Shown in pieces: positions 31,401 to 43,340 of a stretch of DNA of 64,000 nt (the stretch's first letter is position 1; each line of letters starts with the position of its first letter). The position numbers were made by a program, and so were the translations under genes. This DNA comes from Euonymus europaeus. Lineage: Eukaryota; Streptophyta; Magnoliopsida; Celastrales; Celastraceae. The stretch covers positions 6,398,501-6,462,500 of the forward strand of contig OY756965.1 of the NCBI GenBank assembly GCA_963580455.1, given 5' to 3'. Below the pieces are notes generated by a model. The model was not told the origin of the DNA, searched no databases, and worked only from the letters and a program-made list of their open reading frames with translations.

Positions 31401-33804
31401 CTAAAGAAGGTAAGGCTTCAAGGCGAGCTAAGACTTTGCTAGCTTGTTTATCCTCATCGATGGTTCCAAAGTCATGAATTAAAACTTTGTCCACAATATC
31501 TCGACCACAACTATCATTGAACACTTGTTGACAAATTGTATCTAACGCATCTAAGTGAAAACAATAATGTTCATCACTTGGTAATTTGAGTGCTCCAAAT
31601 ACCTTGTACTCAATCGTTTGTCCCTGCACATTCATAGTTAGTGTACCCTTTTGAACATCAATTTTGGTACCTGCTGTGGCCATGAATGGACGACCAAGAA
31701 TTAAGGTTAACTTTACTTCTGACAAAGGAATCGGCTCCATTTCCAATACTAGAAAATCAGCAGGTAAGATTAATCCGTCAACTTTGACTAAGACATCTTC
31801 CAGAATACCCCTAGGGTATTTGATTGATCTATCTGCCAACTGGATGCTCACAGAGGTCGCCTTTAGTTCCCCTATATTCAAAGATTCAAAAACAGAAAAA
31901 GGCATTAGATTGACAGATGCACCTAAGTCAAGAAGAGCTTTCTCAAACCTGTGATCCCCAATGATACAAGGGATAGTAAAACTGCCCGGATCTTTTAGCT
32001 TAGGAGGGAGTTTGCTTTGTAGAACAGCTGAAACTTCCTCAGAAACCTTAATCGTTTCAAACTCTTTAAACTTCCTCTTATTTGTGCACAAATCCTTGAG
32101 GAACTTTGCATATTTTGGCATTTGTTTGATGGCATCTAAAAGAGGAATGTTAATCTCCACCTTCTTGAAAGTATCCAAGATTCCTTGCATTGGATCTTCT
32201 TTCTTGGACTTCTGCAATCTGCTAGGAAAAGGAGCATGTGAAGAAATATAATTTGGAAGGTTAGAGTTAACTTGAAGGTTTGGCGTTTCCTGGAAAGGAG
32301 TAGCACTGCTGCTAGAATTTGGATCTAGAACTTCTGGATTGATCATCTGGTCAGAGTCAAGGTTCTTCTCTTCTTCTGGCACGCTCATTTTTCCAATTGT
32401 TTTCCCTCCCCTCAGAGTGATTGCTTTAGCATGTTCATTAATCTTAGGGTTGACAACAACTTGGCCAGGAAGCTTTCCAGGTTCCCTTTGATTTAATGCA
32501 GTGGCTAACTGTCCCATTTGTTGTTCCAAATTTGCAATGGCATTATCAGTTTTCTGCATGAATGCTTGAGTGCTCTGTGCCATAGATGTAACCATATCTT
32601 CAAGTGATGGTTTCGGAGGCTCCACTTGAACCCGATGTTGTGGTAATTGAGCAAAAGGTTGTTGCATTGGTTGATTATTACTCCACCTAAAATTTGGATG
32701 ATTCCTCCATCCTGGATTGTAGGTAGGAGCAAATGGATCATTCCTTGGCCTTTGCATTTGGTTTTGATTCTGATTTGGATACGTACTGCATGCATTTATT
32801 TGTGCATCCATGACCGCAACTTCATTTTGTGGACAACTTTCAATAGCATGTCCAGGTGTACTGCACACAGCACACACTTGAGAGCCTGGAACAATTAACT
32901 GCTTCACCATCTTTGTCAAGTTTGCAATTTGGGCTTCCATGTTTGAACTTGATTGTGCTTCATAGATTCCAGCCCTTTTCTGAGGTTCTCTCACTCTGTT
33001 GTAGCTCCATTGTTGAGAATTAGTTGACAAAGTTTTGAACATCTCCCTGGCTTGTCCGGCATTGTTATTCATCAATCCTCCACCAGATGTGGCGTCCACC
33101 ATTTTGCGATCTGAATCTAGCATTCCTTCATAAAAATATTGCATTAGTAGCCATTCTTGAATATTATGATGAGGACAAGAGCTTAAGAGCCTCTTGTATC
33201 TCTCCCAATATTCGTGGAATGCTTCTCCATCATTTTGTTGGATGCTCACTATCTCTTTCCTTATTTTATTTGTCTTTTGAGCTGGAAAAAATTTCGTCAA
33301 GAACTTGTTTGCCAAATCTGTCCATGTTCTTATTGAAGCTCTTGGTAAAGAGTGAAGCCATGTCTTTGCTTGTTCCTTCAGACTAAATGGAAACAATCGC
33401 AGATGAACCTGCTCATCAGTTAAACCTCTTATTTTAATTGTGGAACAGACATCAGAGAATTCTTTAAGATGCATGTGAGGATCTTCTCCAGCATGGCCCA
33501 AGAACGTAGGCAACAAATGAATCATTCCAGACTTTAGTTCAAAGTTGTCTACAGTAGTCTGGGGGTAGACAATGCATGAAGCTTGATCTGCTGCTTGAGG
33601 CACAGAGAAATCCTTAAGTGGCTTGTTCATGTTATCTGGTTCTTCTTCCATTTGAACTGAGGCTGTGGGACTTGTAGTTGGTGATGACAAAGGTGATCTC
33701 TCTGGAGTGCGATGGTCTCTTTGACAAAATAAACGGATCTCCGCTAATTTTGTGTTTAACGAAATGTCGTCAGTCGATAAGTTCTCAAGATTTGAGCTGG
33801 ACAT
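28411..33804 (-). CDS. Athila gag-pol polyprotein, 1797 aa, intact
   Basis: One uninterrupted frame. Gag (about residues 100-240; [31 protein letters not shown]) is followed by a zinc knuckle [14 protein letters not shown] (about 311). The aspartic protease has [12 protein letters not shown] (about 630; DLG in place of DSG, usual in this lineage). RT runs from about 975 ([19 protein letters not shown]) with the active site FMDD (about 1072), and RNase H follows ([13 protein letters not shown], about 1223). Integrase has its HHCC zinc site (about 1430-1470, CSTCDRCQ) and the catalytic residues in [19 protein letters not shown] and GQAEICNRE (about 1501, 1561, 1596). The C-terminal tail ([20 protein letters not shown]) has no chromodomain. 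The start at 33804 is the first ATG. All catalytic residues I can check are present. Confidence 0.96.
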   Translation of the reverse strand: MSSSNLENLSTDDISLNTKLAEIRLFCQRDHRTPERSPLSSPTTSPTASVQMEEEPDNMNKPLKDFSVPQAADQASCIVYPQTTVDNFELKSGMIHLLPTFLGHAGEDPHMHLKEFSDVCSTIKIRGLTDEQVHLRLFPFSLKEQAKTWLHSLPRASIRTWTDLANKFLTKFFPAQKTNKIRKEIVSIQQNDGEAFHEYWERYKRLLSSCPHHNIQEWLLMQYFYEGMLDSDRKMVDATSGGGLMNNNAGQAREMFKTLSTNSQQWSYNRVREPQKRAGIYEAQSSSNMEAQIANLTKMVKQLIVPGSQVCAVCSTPGHAIESCPQNEVAVMDAQINACSTYPNQNQNQMQRPRNDPFAPTYNPGWRNHPNFRWSNNQPMQQPFAQLPQHRVQVEPPKPSLEDMVTSMAQSTQAFMQKTDNAIANLEQQMGQLATALNQREPGKLPGQVVVNPKINEHAKAITLRGGKTIGKMSVPEEEKNLDSDQMINPEVLDPNSSSSATPFQETPNLQVNSNLPNYISSHAPFPSRLQKSKKEDPMQGILDTFKKVEINIPLLDAIKQMPKYAKFLKDLCTNKRKFKEFETIKVSEEVSAVLQSKLPPKLKDPGSFTIPCIIGDHRFEKALLDLGASVNLMPFSVFESLNIGELKATSVSIQLADRSIKYPRGILEDVLVKVDGLILPADFLVLEMEPIPLSEVKLTLILGRPFMATAGTKIDVQKGTLTMNVQGQTIEYKVFGALKLPSDEHYCFHLDALDTICQQVFNDSCGRDIVDKVLIHDFGTIDEDKQASKVLARLEALPSLGMYISAFESLPVPKTKLVPSIVQAPQLELKELPKHLKYAYVGEESTLPVIIASDLSIEEEEKLLRVLKKHKTSIGWSIADIRGISPSRCMHRILLEEGTKPTRDAQRRLNPIMKEVVLKEVLKLLDVGIIYPISDSKWVSPVQVVPKKSGVTVVLNEDNELVPTRVQTGWRVCIDYRKLNSGTRKDHFPLPFIDQMLERLAGHSHYCFLDGYSGYNQIAIAPEDQDKTTFTCPYGTFAYRRMPFGLCNAPGTFQRCMMSIFSDMVEHIIEVFMDDFSVFGSSFDKCLHNLALVLERCQECNLVLNWEKCHFMVQQGIVLGHIISSKGIEVDKAKVDLVSNLPPPSTVKEIRSFLGHAGFYRRFIKDFSKIAKPLCNLLSKDVTFEFDETCLTAFNKLKLLLTSAPIMMPPNWSLPFELMCDASDYAVGAVLGQRVNKVPHVIYYASRTLNDAQLNYSTTEKELISVIFALEKFRAYLIGTKVIVFSDHAALRYLLQKKDAKPRLIRWILLLQEFDLEIKDKKGSEDVVADHLSRLVNNSVTEEDSLPLNENFPDEQLLSLSISTPWYADIVNYLVTGDLPGNLPRTYKDKLVTTAKYYIWDDPYLFKWCSDQIIRRCVPESEFQSILTFCHSYACGGHSGPKKTALKVLQCGFHWPSLFKDAYTFCSTCDRCQRLGNLSSRNQMPLSPILIVEIFDVWGIDFMGPFPSSKGYLYILLVVDYVSKWVEAVSSKTNDSRVVLRFLKENIFARFGTPRAIISDGGSHFNNKLFAALLQKYGVKHKVSTPYHPQTSGQAEICNREIKQILEKTVSSSRKDWSDRLMDALGTYRTAYKTPIGMSPYRLVFDKPCHLPVELEHKAYWAIKQYNFEMKAEGEQRKLQLSELEELRNEAYESSKIYKEKTKAYHDKTILRKHFEPGQKVLLYNSRLRLFPGKLRSRWYGPFLITHVFSHGAVNLQHPQTGNIFKVNGHRLKHYLEPATEDFDENLRLSDPVPLT

Positions 33805-34261
33805 TCATGTATCTGTAAAATAGGAAAAATAACAATATAAATGAACTACTTAGGTGGCGAGGCCAACCATAAACATAAATTAATATAAAGAAAATTTGGT
33901 GGATGGCAATGCCAATCACAACCAGAGGATTAAAGGAGTTAGTTGACAATATATAAAAAGTTAGTATACAGAAGAAATAAAATGGGGCAGAAAAGGCCAA
34001 CCATAAAAAAATGATGTTAGTAAATATTAAGGTATATTAATAGGCGGTAAAACCAGCCATTAATATTAATAGATATATACATATATTAACAACAGTAGGC
34101 GGTTGAACCAGCCATTAATAGAAAACAAAATGGGGCATTTAAGCCAACCACGTTAAATAATGACATATAATGTAAAACCTTCCATGTAGGAGGTGCTAAC
34201 AACAAAAATAAATAAATAAATTATATACAAGAGTTAGATGACACTATATTAGATAATCACG
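33805..34261 (-). other. Athila 5' leader with short repeats
   Basis: Non-coding, with recurring words on the plus strand: AAGGCCAACCATAAA and variants (near 33859, 33985, 34141) and AGGCGGT-AACCAGCCATTAAT (near 34041 and 34096). Possibly packaging or regulatory sequence; function unknown. Confidence 0.6.
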
Positions 34262-34279
34262 TCCCCGGCAACGGCGCCA
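34262..34279 (-). promoter_or_regulatory. Athila primer binding site, tRNA-Asp
   Basis: The plus strand reads TCCCCGGCAACGGCGCCA, the 3' end of plant tRNA-Asp including CCA, so the minus strand is complementary over 18 bases. It lies five bases inside the 5' LTR, as expected. Confidence 0.92.
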
Positions 34280-34284
34280 AAAAT

Positions 34285-35691
34285 TGTTATGTCGTTAGTA
34301 ACAATTTAAAATATACTTACAAATGTACAATTAATATATAGTGAACAAGTAAGAGTCGATCCCACAAGGAGTGATGCTAATAGATATATAATCCAACACT
34401 TGAATATAATTGAAAGGGGGGGGGGGGGGGGTTAAATCTTGTAATAGATAAACAAGCATATGATGACAACATTCACAACAAGGTCATGGTCAAACTCAAG
34501 TTGTATGATTCTCTCTTAATTGCATGTAAAGTGTATGACGTCTACCTCATTACGTGTATTCTTAATCGAAATCTAGCATGGCGTCTGCATCAATCAACAA
34601 TTAAGAATCCAATAAGAGCAAAGAGAATATGAATGTCACAAGAATCCTAATACATGGTATTTGTACTTAGGTGTTCGAGAATTGATTTTTCATAATTCAT
34701 TTTCAACTGAATTATATGTTGCAAGAAAGAACATATTCAACAAGGCAATTGACCATGTTCTACAACAATTAATTCTAATACATGCTTCAAAGTTAGCTAC
34801 TCAAAGAAACAAGATACTAGAACTCACATAACATGGAAAAATCAAAATCATCATGCTTGTAGAAATTGAAATCCACACACAACTTATAAAATTGAAAGCA
34901 TGCTTAGGGCTTCAAGACAAGCCCTAACTAACAAGAGTTTAGTTATACATAACCAAATAAAACATGAAACATAAAAACATAATTATAAACACAAGCCTTG
35001 TTTTCTTCTTTTCCTTCTTGTCTTTTTGCCTCCAATCCTAGCTTCTCTTCCTTCTTGTCTCCCAAGCTCCTTTTCTTCCTAGCTCCTACTCCTCTCTATT
35101 TATAGAGAAAATGAGCACATAGTGGAGGAGTTAGTGCCATCTTTTGGTGGTGGATTGTCCATCAAATTCGTGTGGTGGATTGTCCACTCTTTGAATGGAA
35201 ATGGTATCATCAATGACATCAACATCCAATTACACACTAATCTTGTAACTACATTCTGGGCCTAAACGAAGCCTATTATGAACTCAAACCCTTCATCAAT
35301 ATTGTAGATACAAATGTGTAGATAATTATGGGCTTTTGAATCACTCAATTTGGACATCAGACGCTCAAGTTATGGGCTTCCAAAGGTCTGGTCTGCAAAC
35401 AGAAATTCTGCTTCGGATATAACTTCCAAACTTGACTTCAAGGCAACCTTTAGAGGCCCAAATGAACTCCGATTTCTGTGAACCAATACTTCCTGAAAAT
35501 CTTGAAGTGTCCTCTAAACATTTTCTGAAGATCAAATCTCATTCCGACAGCTCTTACTAGCTCTTAACCTGCAAAACATCCATGAAGATCTTAAGTACAA
35601 TAATCTTGAAAATTCAGCTTTTAAGCACAATTTCTTGGCATTGCTTTGGTAGTATTTATTACTTTCAGAATGTTTATTCTGACACTTATCA
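34285..35691 (-). repeat. 5' LTR of the Athila element
   Basis: 1407 bp, TG...CA on either strand. It lacks 130 bp present in the other LTR and has 16 consecutive G at 34416-34431. A promoter TATA box CTATAAATAG (minus strand) sits at 35096-35105 within a larger palindrome CTCTATAAATAGAG. Confidence 0.95.
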
Positions 35692-35696
35692 GGTAT

Positions 35697-36661
35697 AAAA
35701 GCTGCTCCTTTGCGGGACTTTACATATTAAATGACGCGTAAAGGTATTGTATCCCAATTTTGACCGTGTGAATTTAAATTTAAGTGATAACATTTAAAAT
35801 GTGGACCCTCTCTACAAACCATTACAAAATAATTTGAAATTAAACGCACGAGGATGTAGGTCGCCTCGTCATCTGACCAAAAATTAAATCAAAACACATC
35901 TTCACCAATTCAAAATTAAACCCATAATAATCTAAATACTTTAATCAGAAATAAAAACATTTCCATCTATTTGATAATCCAAAATATTTTAATTAGAAAT
36001 TGCAGACAATTTTAATCTGTAGAATATTTTAATCCATAATTGAAAATAATTTTAATCTGCAGGATATTTTTAATCATCATGATACTTTAATCCAAAATTG
36101 CAGAAAATTTTAATCTGTAAAATATTTTAATCCGTAATTGAAAACAATTTTAATATGTATGATACTTTTAATCCACATCATACTTTAATCTAAAATTGCA
36201 GACAATTTTAATCTGCAAAATGTTTTAATTTAAAATTAAAAGCAATTTTAATCTGTAGGATACTTTTAATCCGCATGATACTTTAATCCAAAATTGGAGA
36301 CAATTTAAATCCGCAAAATGTTTTAATCCAGAATCAAAAGCAATTTTAATATGCAGGATAGTTTTAATCCGCATGATAATCCAAGATAAAAGATATTTTC
36401 ATCCCAAAATTACGACATTTTAACCCGCAATATAAACCGAAATTTAATCCAAAATTTGAGACATTTTAATCCACATGATGAACCAAAAATAAAGACATTT
36501 TAATCCGAAAGTGATGATTTTTTTAATCCACGTGATAATCCAAAATTAAAAATAATTTAATCCGAAATTTAGAGACATTTTAATCCACATGATGAACCAA
36601 AAATAGGAACACTTTAATACGAAAGTAAAGATATTTTAATCCATGTGATAATATAAAGAAA
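35697..36661. repeat. AT-rich tandem array, unit about 105 bp
   Basis: From about 35990 the phrase TTTTAATCTGCAGGATACTTTTAATCC alternates with GACAATTTTAATCTGCAAAA and GCATGATACTTTAATCC, giving a repeat of about 105 bp built from two related halves. It decays rightwards into shorter units ('ACATTTTAATCC', 'AACCAAAAATA'). About six to seven units are visible. 35697-35900 is non-repetitive. Probably part of a gypsy LTR (see 37571-37712). Confidence 0.6.
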
Positions 36662-36981
36662 TAAAAATAATAATAAAATTTTATGTATTGTTTGGGTTTT
36701 AGCTGTATACTTAGTATTAAGGTTTTGAAAATCATGTAATGGGCTTTTAGGGTAGAGAAATAGTGAAAATAAAAATAGTGAAAAATGCATGCATATTTAT
36801 TTTAGGTTGTTAGAGGCATATAGACATTTATAATTGTTTTGTTTGTAAATATTAATTTATTGGCTTAGGGATTTTTATTGTATATGAAAATGATGCAACT
36901 CGATGATAATTTCTTTATTCCCTCTCACTCTTAACTAATATAAAATAATTTACTACCATAAATTGATTTTTTTAAAATTAA

Positions 36982-37466
36982 AAATACCATGAAATTAGTA
37001 TTCCAAACTCAAACTTGTATTTAAATATTATAAGTTGGTATTTTCAATTCTAGCATTTTCTTACCATAAGTTGGTATTCCCTATCATCCCTTTTTATAAA
37101 ATCAACACTCTTATTTTAAAATACCATCTCCATTTTCTTAAAAATAAAATACCATAAGTTGATATTCAATTTTTTTTTAAATACCTTAAGTTGGTATTAA
37201 AAATTCACATTTTTTAAACAAATAAGTACCATAAGTTGGTATTCTCAAATCCTTTTCAAATCCAATTCATTCATTCCAGTTCAATAAGTTGGAATTCCAA
37301 CTCCATTTTAATCCCAAACCGATCATCAAATTTAAATACAACACCATAAGTTGGTGTTTTCGAAATCCAATTCTTTTTTGTGCCATAAGTTGACACACTT
37401 TTAAATACAACACTATAGGTTGGTGTTTTCAAAATCCAATCTTTTTCATGTCATAAGTTGTTATGA
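36982..37466 (+). repeat. Array of about eleven small hairpins with TAAGT loop
   Basis: The core AATACCATAAGTTGGTATT (arms AATACCA and TGGTATT, loop TAAGT) recurs at irregular spacing of 30-60 bp. Variants keep pairing: AACACCA-TAAGT-TGGTGTT (near 37342), GTGCCA-TAAGT-TGACAC, AATATTA-TAAGT-TGGTATT, AACACTA-TAGGT-TGGTGTT and CATGTCA-TAAGT-TGTTATG (the last). Intervening sequence is unrelated AT-rich text. Function unknown. Confidence 0.75.
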
Positions 37467-37570
37467 TCCAAAAATCAAATCATTATTCCTTCAAAATGAC
37501 CCAATCTTGCAAGCATTGAGCTTTCAGAAGATCGCAAATTATTTAAAAATTCAGTAACTGTTTTAAACAG

Positions 37571-37712
37571 GAGTCGTGGGGGTACTAAATACCTTCTCCA
37601 CGCTCAATCGACCCCCGTACCCCCCATTTCTGGTTCATAGGTTTTTCAAGTGTCCAATCGCACTTCAATTCGATTGGTGGCTACTTCATTCCCTTTCCGG
37701 CCGGTTGCTTCA
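37571..37712 (+). repeat. Conserved gypsy LTR module (Tat/Ogre-like), copy 2
   Basis: Order of words: GGGGGTACTAAATACCTTCTCC, then GTGTCCAATCGCACTTCAA, then ATTGGTGGCTACTT, then CCGGTTGCTTC. The same order appears at 59513-59652 and, reversed, at 18959-19110. This resembles a conserved stretch of Tat-lineage gypsy LTRs, by memory of such sequences. Confidence 0.55.
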
Positions 37713-39943
37713 TTTGACAAAAGTGGGATTTATGTTTTCTTCTTGTTCTCCTTCGCCTAGATAATGGGCTTGAAGAACGTTGTATGATTCCCTAAGTGAA
37801 AGAGGTGACGAATGATCTCCAACTGTTTGTTCGTCTATTGGTTCTTACCCTATTCTCTTTTTCGTGACTGTAAGTACTTGACACAAAGTGTCCCACCGAG
37901 TATGCCAAAAATATGTTGGTTACATATACGTTGGGTAGAAGATCAATCGCTTCTAGCACTTTGATGTAGAAGTGATGCTTCATGAATCAAAATTTATTGT
38001 AAGCATTTAGATAAGCAGTACTAAAAATCTAACACTAAAATGAGAGAACTTATATTCAAAATACTGAAAAGTAATACATCCTAAAATGTACAAAATTTTA
38101 ATTGAATATATGTCAAAGTCTATGAAAAAACTTGTTTTATAAGCTAAAATGCGTAATAGAGGTGGAGGCTACAATCCAGAGGTTTGAATGTAAAAAAATG
38201 GCCAAAGATAGTTTATCAGAGTCATGCTATAAAAGAATAAAGTTTAGAGACATGATGTATGTGTTTGACATGGGTACCTTAAAACTTCTTTCTATGTCTG
38301 CTTCTTATAGGCTTTTGAAGTGTAGATGACTTCTCTTAGATTAAAGGCATGATCTATGGATAACATGGAGTGGTAGATCATGTGTTTCTATATGTTGACT
38401 TTATTCTTGAGTTATTTGTTCACTCTCCCCAAAAAACAAGGCTCTTATACGTTGTTGGACCACCTGTGGTTGATTCAGATCATGGGCTTTTTTCATTGAC
38501 ATTTTTTGGGCACAACATTTAGGAAGTTTATCCCTTTCTTCTAGAAAATAAGATTCTTGCACATTGTTGATGTTTAAAGTAGTTGGTGATCACCTTTGAT
38601 TGTGCATGAATAAAGGACATGCCTTGATACTCGGACTTTATGGTTTGTTGTGGAAGAAATGTTTATGCGTGTATGTGCAGGAGTTTCTCAATTTAGGCCT
38701 CAAAATGGTGCAAGGAGTTGTAAACATGCTTGAGACAAATAAGAATGTAGAGACCTTTATCTCCACGATCCTTTGCCTTTTAAAATCCTTTTTCCAACTA
38801 ACATCTCATTTAGTTGCTAACATAACATCCTTTTTTTCGAGAACACGTATCACAAAGATGTCCCCAAATTTTAGCTTCCTTGTATTAAATTGGACAATAT
38901 TTTGATTTCCAAATTCACAATCAAAATCCCTTCAAAACAGTACGTGGATTAATACAATATTTACCTTAGAGTAGCCACATGTTGCCTTCAAATTTATTGG
39001 AAAAACCAAAAAATCGGTCTTACCATGCCACATGTCAGCATGTGACTTGTTGTCACTTTTGGTATAAACAATTACATATTCACTAAACACGTAAATAAGA
39101 AAATTTTGATTTATTGCCAATATTTCAATATTGCTAATTGACATTATATATAACAAATAAAATAAACATATACGTATGAAGAATTATATATAACAAATAA
39201 AATAAACATATACGTATGAAGAATTATTTTCCTTATGCAAACCCTATTAAGAGGGATTTATTTTATGCTTATTTGTCAATCCGACAAATACTCCCACTCC
39301 AGCTTAACTCCCGGAGGCCTACATGTTGGAATCATTGTCTACGTTTTATACTTTTTAAATCAATTATATCATACACAACAACAACTGACCTTCTCATCAT
39401 TGACGACATTCATAATTATAGAAGATTTACATATTAGCTTCCATTTCTGAGTTCCTTTCGCACTGCCTGCTTGAATGCCCTTCCTAATGGACTGGTTCTA
39501 TTTTAGCTCATTCTATCGAGTGACGAATTGTTTCTTCCCAAGACCATCGATTCCAATAGAGTTCTTGATACGATCCCCTCCACATAGCACATTGGCGCCA
39601 TCAAATGGTAAATTCATGCCACACCATGTATTTGTGAGCCATGTATATTACGGGCTAGCTTATTTAAGCTTTCTAATTGTGAAAAGTGAGACCAAAAACA
39701 AAGATAACTTGACAAGAAGAATGGAAGAAATGCATGAGGAAAAATTGAGAAATATGATAGAAAGACCAAAATTTATAGCAAAAGAAGAAATGGGAATGCA
39801 TGAATTTAGTCAATACGATCCTATATTAGTGGTCAGAAATACAAGCTAATTAGCAAGCCAGTTAGAGATAAAAGACATGGATTCAATCAATAAGCGAAAT
39901 AAAAGGATCAAGATTGCTTATAAAAGAATTGATCCTACATGTC
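37713..39943. other. Non-coding region, no recognised gene
   Basis: Several short ORFs (38600-38905, 39475-39849) show no domain, biased hydrophobic composition and no conserved neighbours. A 40-bp perfect tandem duplication lies at about 39144-39223 (AACAAATAAAATAAACATAT at 39152 and 39192). Confidence 0.5.
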
Positions 39944-41052
39944 TGTGACAACCAACTATACATAGACATATATATATATATATATAACGAGGTAATTACG
40001 AAATTATCTTCAAATCAAATGAAGAATGTGGCACAACATTGCATGGCAATGACGCCAACTTGTCAAACCAATTCTAACAATAAAATGTCCTAGAGAGGAC
40101 ATGTCAAAAAGTGGCCCAGAAAATTTCTCCAACATATATAAAGTCTCCAACGAAGAAACTAAATAAACATTCAATCCATGTCAACCGAATGCCCAATATA
40201 CAGAACATTCCAACCGGTGTTCAAGCACCCAAATAGAAAAATATAATAATATCAAAGTAGATTAAACATTCAAAATCCTAATAAGCTAGCAAAATATAAT
40301 CTACTAGCATAACAAAGAGTATATTGGACTATGCCCTGCCTCCCGTACCCAACAACTGCTCGTCAAACTCCTCACCTATCATGAAAGATAAGAGAGGCAC
40401 AAAGAAAAATAGGGCAAGTGCCCAGTAGAGTATAGAAAGCTATAGACGTGTGTCAAAAGGAAAACAAATACAAAATTTGAATTCAATAGGAAAAATGTCA
40501 AATATGCAGATCCAAGGATAATCCCCAAGAAACTATATGATATATGAAATCAAGATATGCATTTTAAAAAACCAATGTAATTATTTAGATAAAATAGGTA
40601 AATTTCTAACTTCTCTAGTCATCGAGGGTCTAAAAATAATAACCTTAACTGTCAATAATTCTTTAGCCCTATGATGATCCTCTACCAGTCTTTCACCAAA
40701 AACTGATAATCAATTATTGATTAACTAGGTTATCACTACTCCTAGCAAGACAACCAGAGCCTTACCTTAGGTATTAGAGTAGACCATTTCAATAGCCTAC
40801 TTCTAACTAAAGAATCTTGTGTTGAGAGCTTTGCTTAATCCAAGATAGTCACAATTTTTGTTCCTTAGCCTATTCCCTAGACCTCTACTTAGTTAGACAC
40901 GAGTTACTGGTTATGTTACACATTTATCAAATCCACAATTCCAATACAAAATCTCATTTGAATTCATGATGCATGCTACCTTTTTTAGAATTTAAGAAAC
41001 TTTCCATGTCAACCACCTAATTGTCCAAAATATGCAAATTCTAAGGAATCCA

Positions 41053-41084
<32 letters not shown>

Positions 41085-41440
41085 CAACGGCTAGGAATTT
41101 AGCGAATTAGAAGTCCATTCAAACTCCAAAGCTCATATAATGGTGTTAAGAACAATTTATCCAAGGAATATCTATGACCATAATAAGAGTGATTTCTACA
41201 ATGATTACCACGTCCAGAATAAGCAACAACAACATTATTGAAGCTCAAAAATAAGAAATTCCCTGACTCAATTTCTTAATTTTATCAAAATCTGCACAAT
41301 TCCTCCACGTGCGCTCTAAGTATTTTCCAAGTATTATCCTTGTGCCTATATCACAAAAAAATGTAATAGGACATTACTATTTTTCAATGTCTTAAAAGGT
41401 TTGAGAAATATCTCGAGAGGTTTATAGGATTTATGATTGT
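39944..41440 (+). repeat. LTR-like segment beginning TGTGACAACC
   Basis: The start TGTGACAACC and the downstream phrase CTCACCTATCATGAAAGATAAG ... CCCAGTAGAGTATAG (about 40373-40437) resemble the opening of Tekay/Del-type gypsy LTRs, compare 58244. It contains TA microsatellites (39967-39986, 41056-41084). No coding part follows, so at most a fragment or solo LTR. Confidence 0.35.
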
Positions 41441-42780
41441 GTTAAACCCGGTCGGAGGATTTATTAATCCAACACAATTAAATTATTAAGCAGATAAGTC
41501 TCAAGGAAAAATATGTCAACGATGTATTGATCAAAATCATATAATTTATCGATGAATTTCATATTTTTAACGTGAAGAGAAAGATAGTGAAAATAACATA
41601 TAAGGAATCAAATGTAATTTGAGAATAGAAAGAGGAGTAATATCAATTACAAAATTTTAGTGGAATATTATGTAATTTTTATATGTATGGGTCAGCTCAT
41701 TAGAGCATATAAAATAAGTCCATATTTTATGTCTTATAGTTGGTCCCCAAAATATCTCATAAAGACCGAGGTTAGTTTTGGATAAAAGGGCTTTAAAAGG
41801 AAAGGATAACTCAATTAGGTTTAGCAGATTTGGTCTCCAAGAAAACCTAAACAACACCTACTAGGAGTGGGAGACAAGGGAAGGACGGCGTGCTCCTATA
41901 AAAGGCTTAGGAGGGCCGACCCCCTCACTTTAGTGACGAAGGTGAATTCTCTTCCTCTTTTGGTTCAAGTTTTATCTAGCTAAATATTTTTGTTGTAGAG
42001 CCCACACAAGAAACTAAGGTTGGGGCTTGGGTCATATTTGCGAAGATCAACCAGTCAAGAGAGTTCAATCAAGAATACAAATCAATCATACCATAGCCAT
42101 GGTTAAGCTTAAGAAACACATCGAAGTGACAACTAGGTTTTCCACACCAAGTCTTCTTCAATCGGAGCTTTTGTGGTTACGATTCTTAAATCATTGAACC
42201 ATGCATCAAAGATATTGTTAGGTGAAGAATGCACCTATGTTTCTGATCTTTAAATGTCTTGGTTAACATGATTTTTAGTTCAAAAATACTACCCAATTGG
42301 TGTTATTGTGAATAGGTGAGAGTTGTTAGAAAAGAGGAATTTAAGCATGATTCTGCACAAAATTGTGAGCAAAGTACGAGCATTGTTTTCATGCCACTGG
42401 CTGAAAAAGGAAAACTTGTGGATTAGATGACTTGATTTGTGCGACCTGTTTGCGGCTGTAGATTTTAACAAACTAGTTACAAAATTAATTTTGCTGATGT
42501 AGTGAGTAGTTTTAAAAGTCCAGAAGCTCATGTCATAACAGATTCTACGGAGGGGCAGCAGTCCAGAAACACAGAGAGAGGTGCAAAGAAGAGAAAAATC
42601 AACCTAATCGAACACCTTCTCTTCTCCCAATCTGAATTTTACTTTATATTTGCTATTGAATCATGTCTATGTGTAGCTAAACTTCTATTTAGTTTGGGAT
42701 TTGGTTAGTTTCTTCTACTGAAACTTTGTTGAACAATTTCATCGATGATTACACCAGGTTTAATTCATTGATTATCTAGA
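41441..42780 (+). other. Non-coding region with a TATA-type promoter-like site
   Basis: CTATAAAAGGC at about 41896-41906 is followed by a C-rich start-like zone. This is consistent with an old LTR promoter, but no termini were found. Short ORFs (e.g. 42502-42708) have no recognised features. Confidence 0.3.
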
Positions 42781-43340
42781 TTTATTGTTAATTTCTTATT
42801 ATTATGCATGTCTGATCAACATCATAATACTAGGAACTGTTAGTTAAAAATATTCAGCTGACCATAACCGATGTTTAACAAGTAACAAAAATCTGCATAG
42901 GATCCATATTTGGGAATTGTAAACACAATTGATTGGGTAATACACCATTGCTTAAGATTGTGCGCTTGTTGAATTTCTCGTTCATATGCTTGTCTTAGGA
43001 AATTCTTAAGGTACGCCAACCAAGACTCTTATGATAAGATTTTTTTTGGGCTGAACCAAAGCCATGGTCGTTGCTTAGGAAAGTCTGAGTTAGAAGAGCT
43101 GGACCAAAGTCTCTTGATTGACAATACCAACCCAAGCTAGATCTCTCCCATATTGGTTTACATAAATTTGGCCGAATTTTTTCTAGTTGATAATATGAAT
43201 TTTCTGCTCTTGTAGTTATCTTATTGCTATTTTGCTTGATTAGTAATTGATATAGTCTCGATGGATTCGATCCCGCTCACTTTTATATTATCTCACGACA
43301 CTTGCGATTGGATAAGTCCCGTCAATATTTAATATTGCAA
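42781..43340 (+). repeat. Decayed gypsy LTR end (Athila-like)
   Basis: The closing text GATTAGTAATTGATATAGTC ... TCGATCCCGCTCAC ... CGACACTTGCGATTGG (about 43236-43312) resembles the R/U5 end of Athila-type LTRs, compare AAGAGTCGATCCCACAAGGA in the Athila element at 24150 (opposite orientation). No primer site or internal region was recognised. Confidence 0.35.

Larger units (their letters stand above)
24088..35691 (-). mobile_element. Complete young Ty3/gypsy element of the Athila lineage, 11.6 kb
   Basis: On the minus strand: 5' LTR 34285-35691, primer site 34262-34279, leader, gag-pol ORF 28411-33804, third ORF 26728-27711, polypurine tract GTTGGGGGTTGTG (about 25617-25629) and 3' LTR 24088-25616. 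LTR termini are TG...CA. A perfect 5-bp target duplication GGTAT flanks it (24083-24087, 35692-35696). Outside one 130-bp deletion and a G-run change I count about three substitutions in some 1.4 kb of aligned LTR, so insertion is very recent. The tRNA-Asp primer, long LTRs and extra ORF after pol are Athila traits. Both ORFs are intact, so autonomy is possible. Confidence 0.95.

Noticed and set aside
35990..37466. Regular repeats with spacers, considered as a CRISPR-like array
   Set aside because: Repeats are degenerate, spacing is irregular, there are no cas genes, and the context is plant LTR sequence.
39475..39849. Plus-strand ORF of 124 codons
   Set aside because: Mixed hydrophobic and charged halves without a known domain, in transposon-derived DNA.
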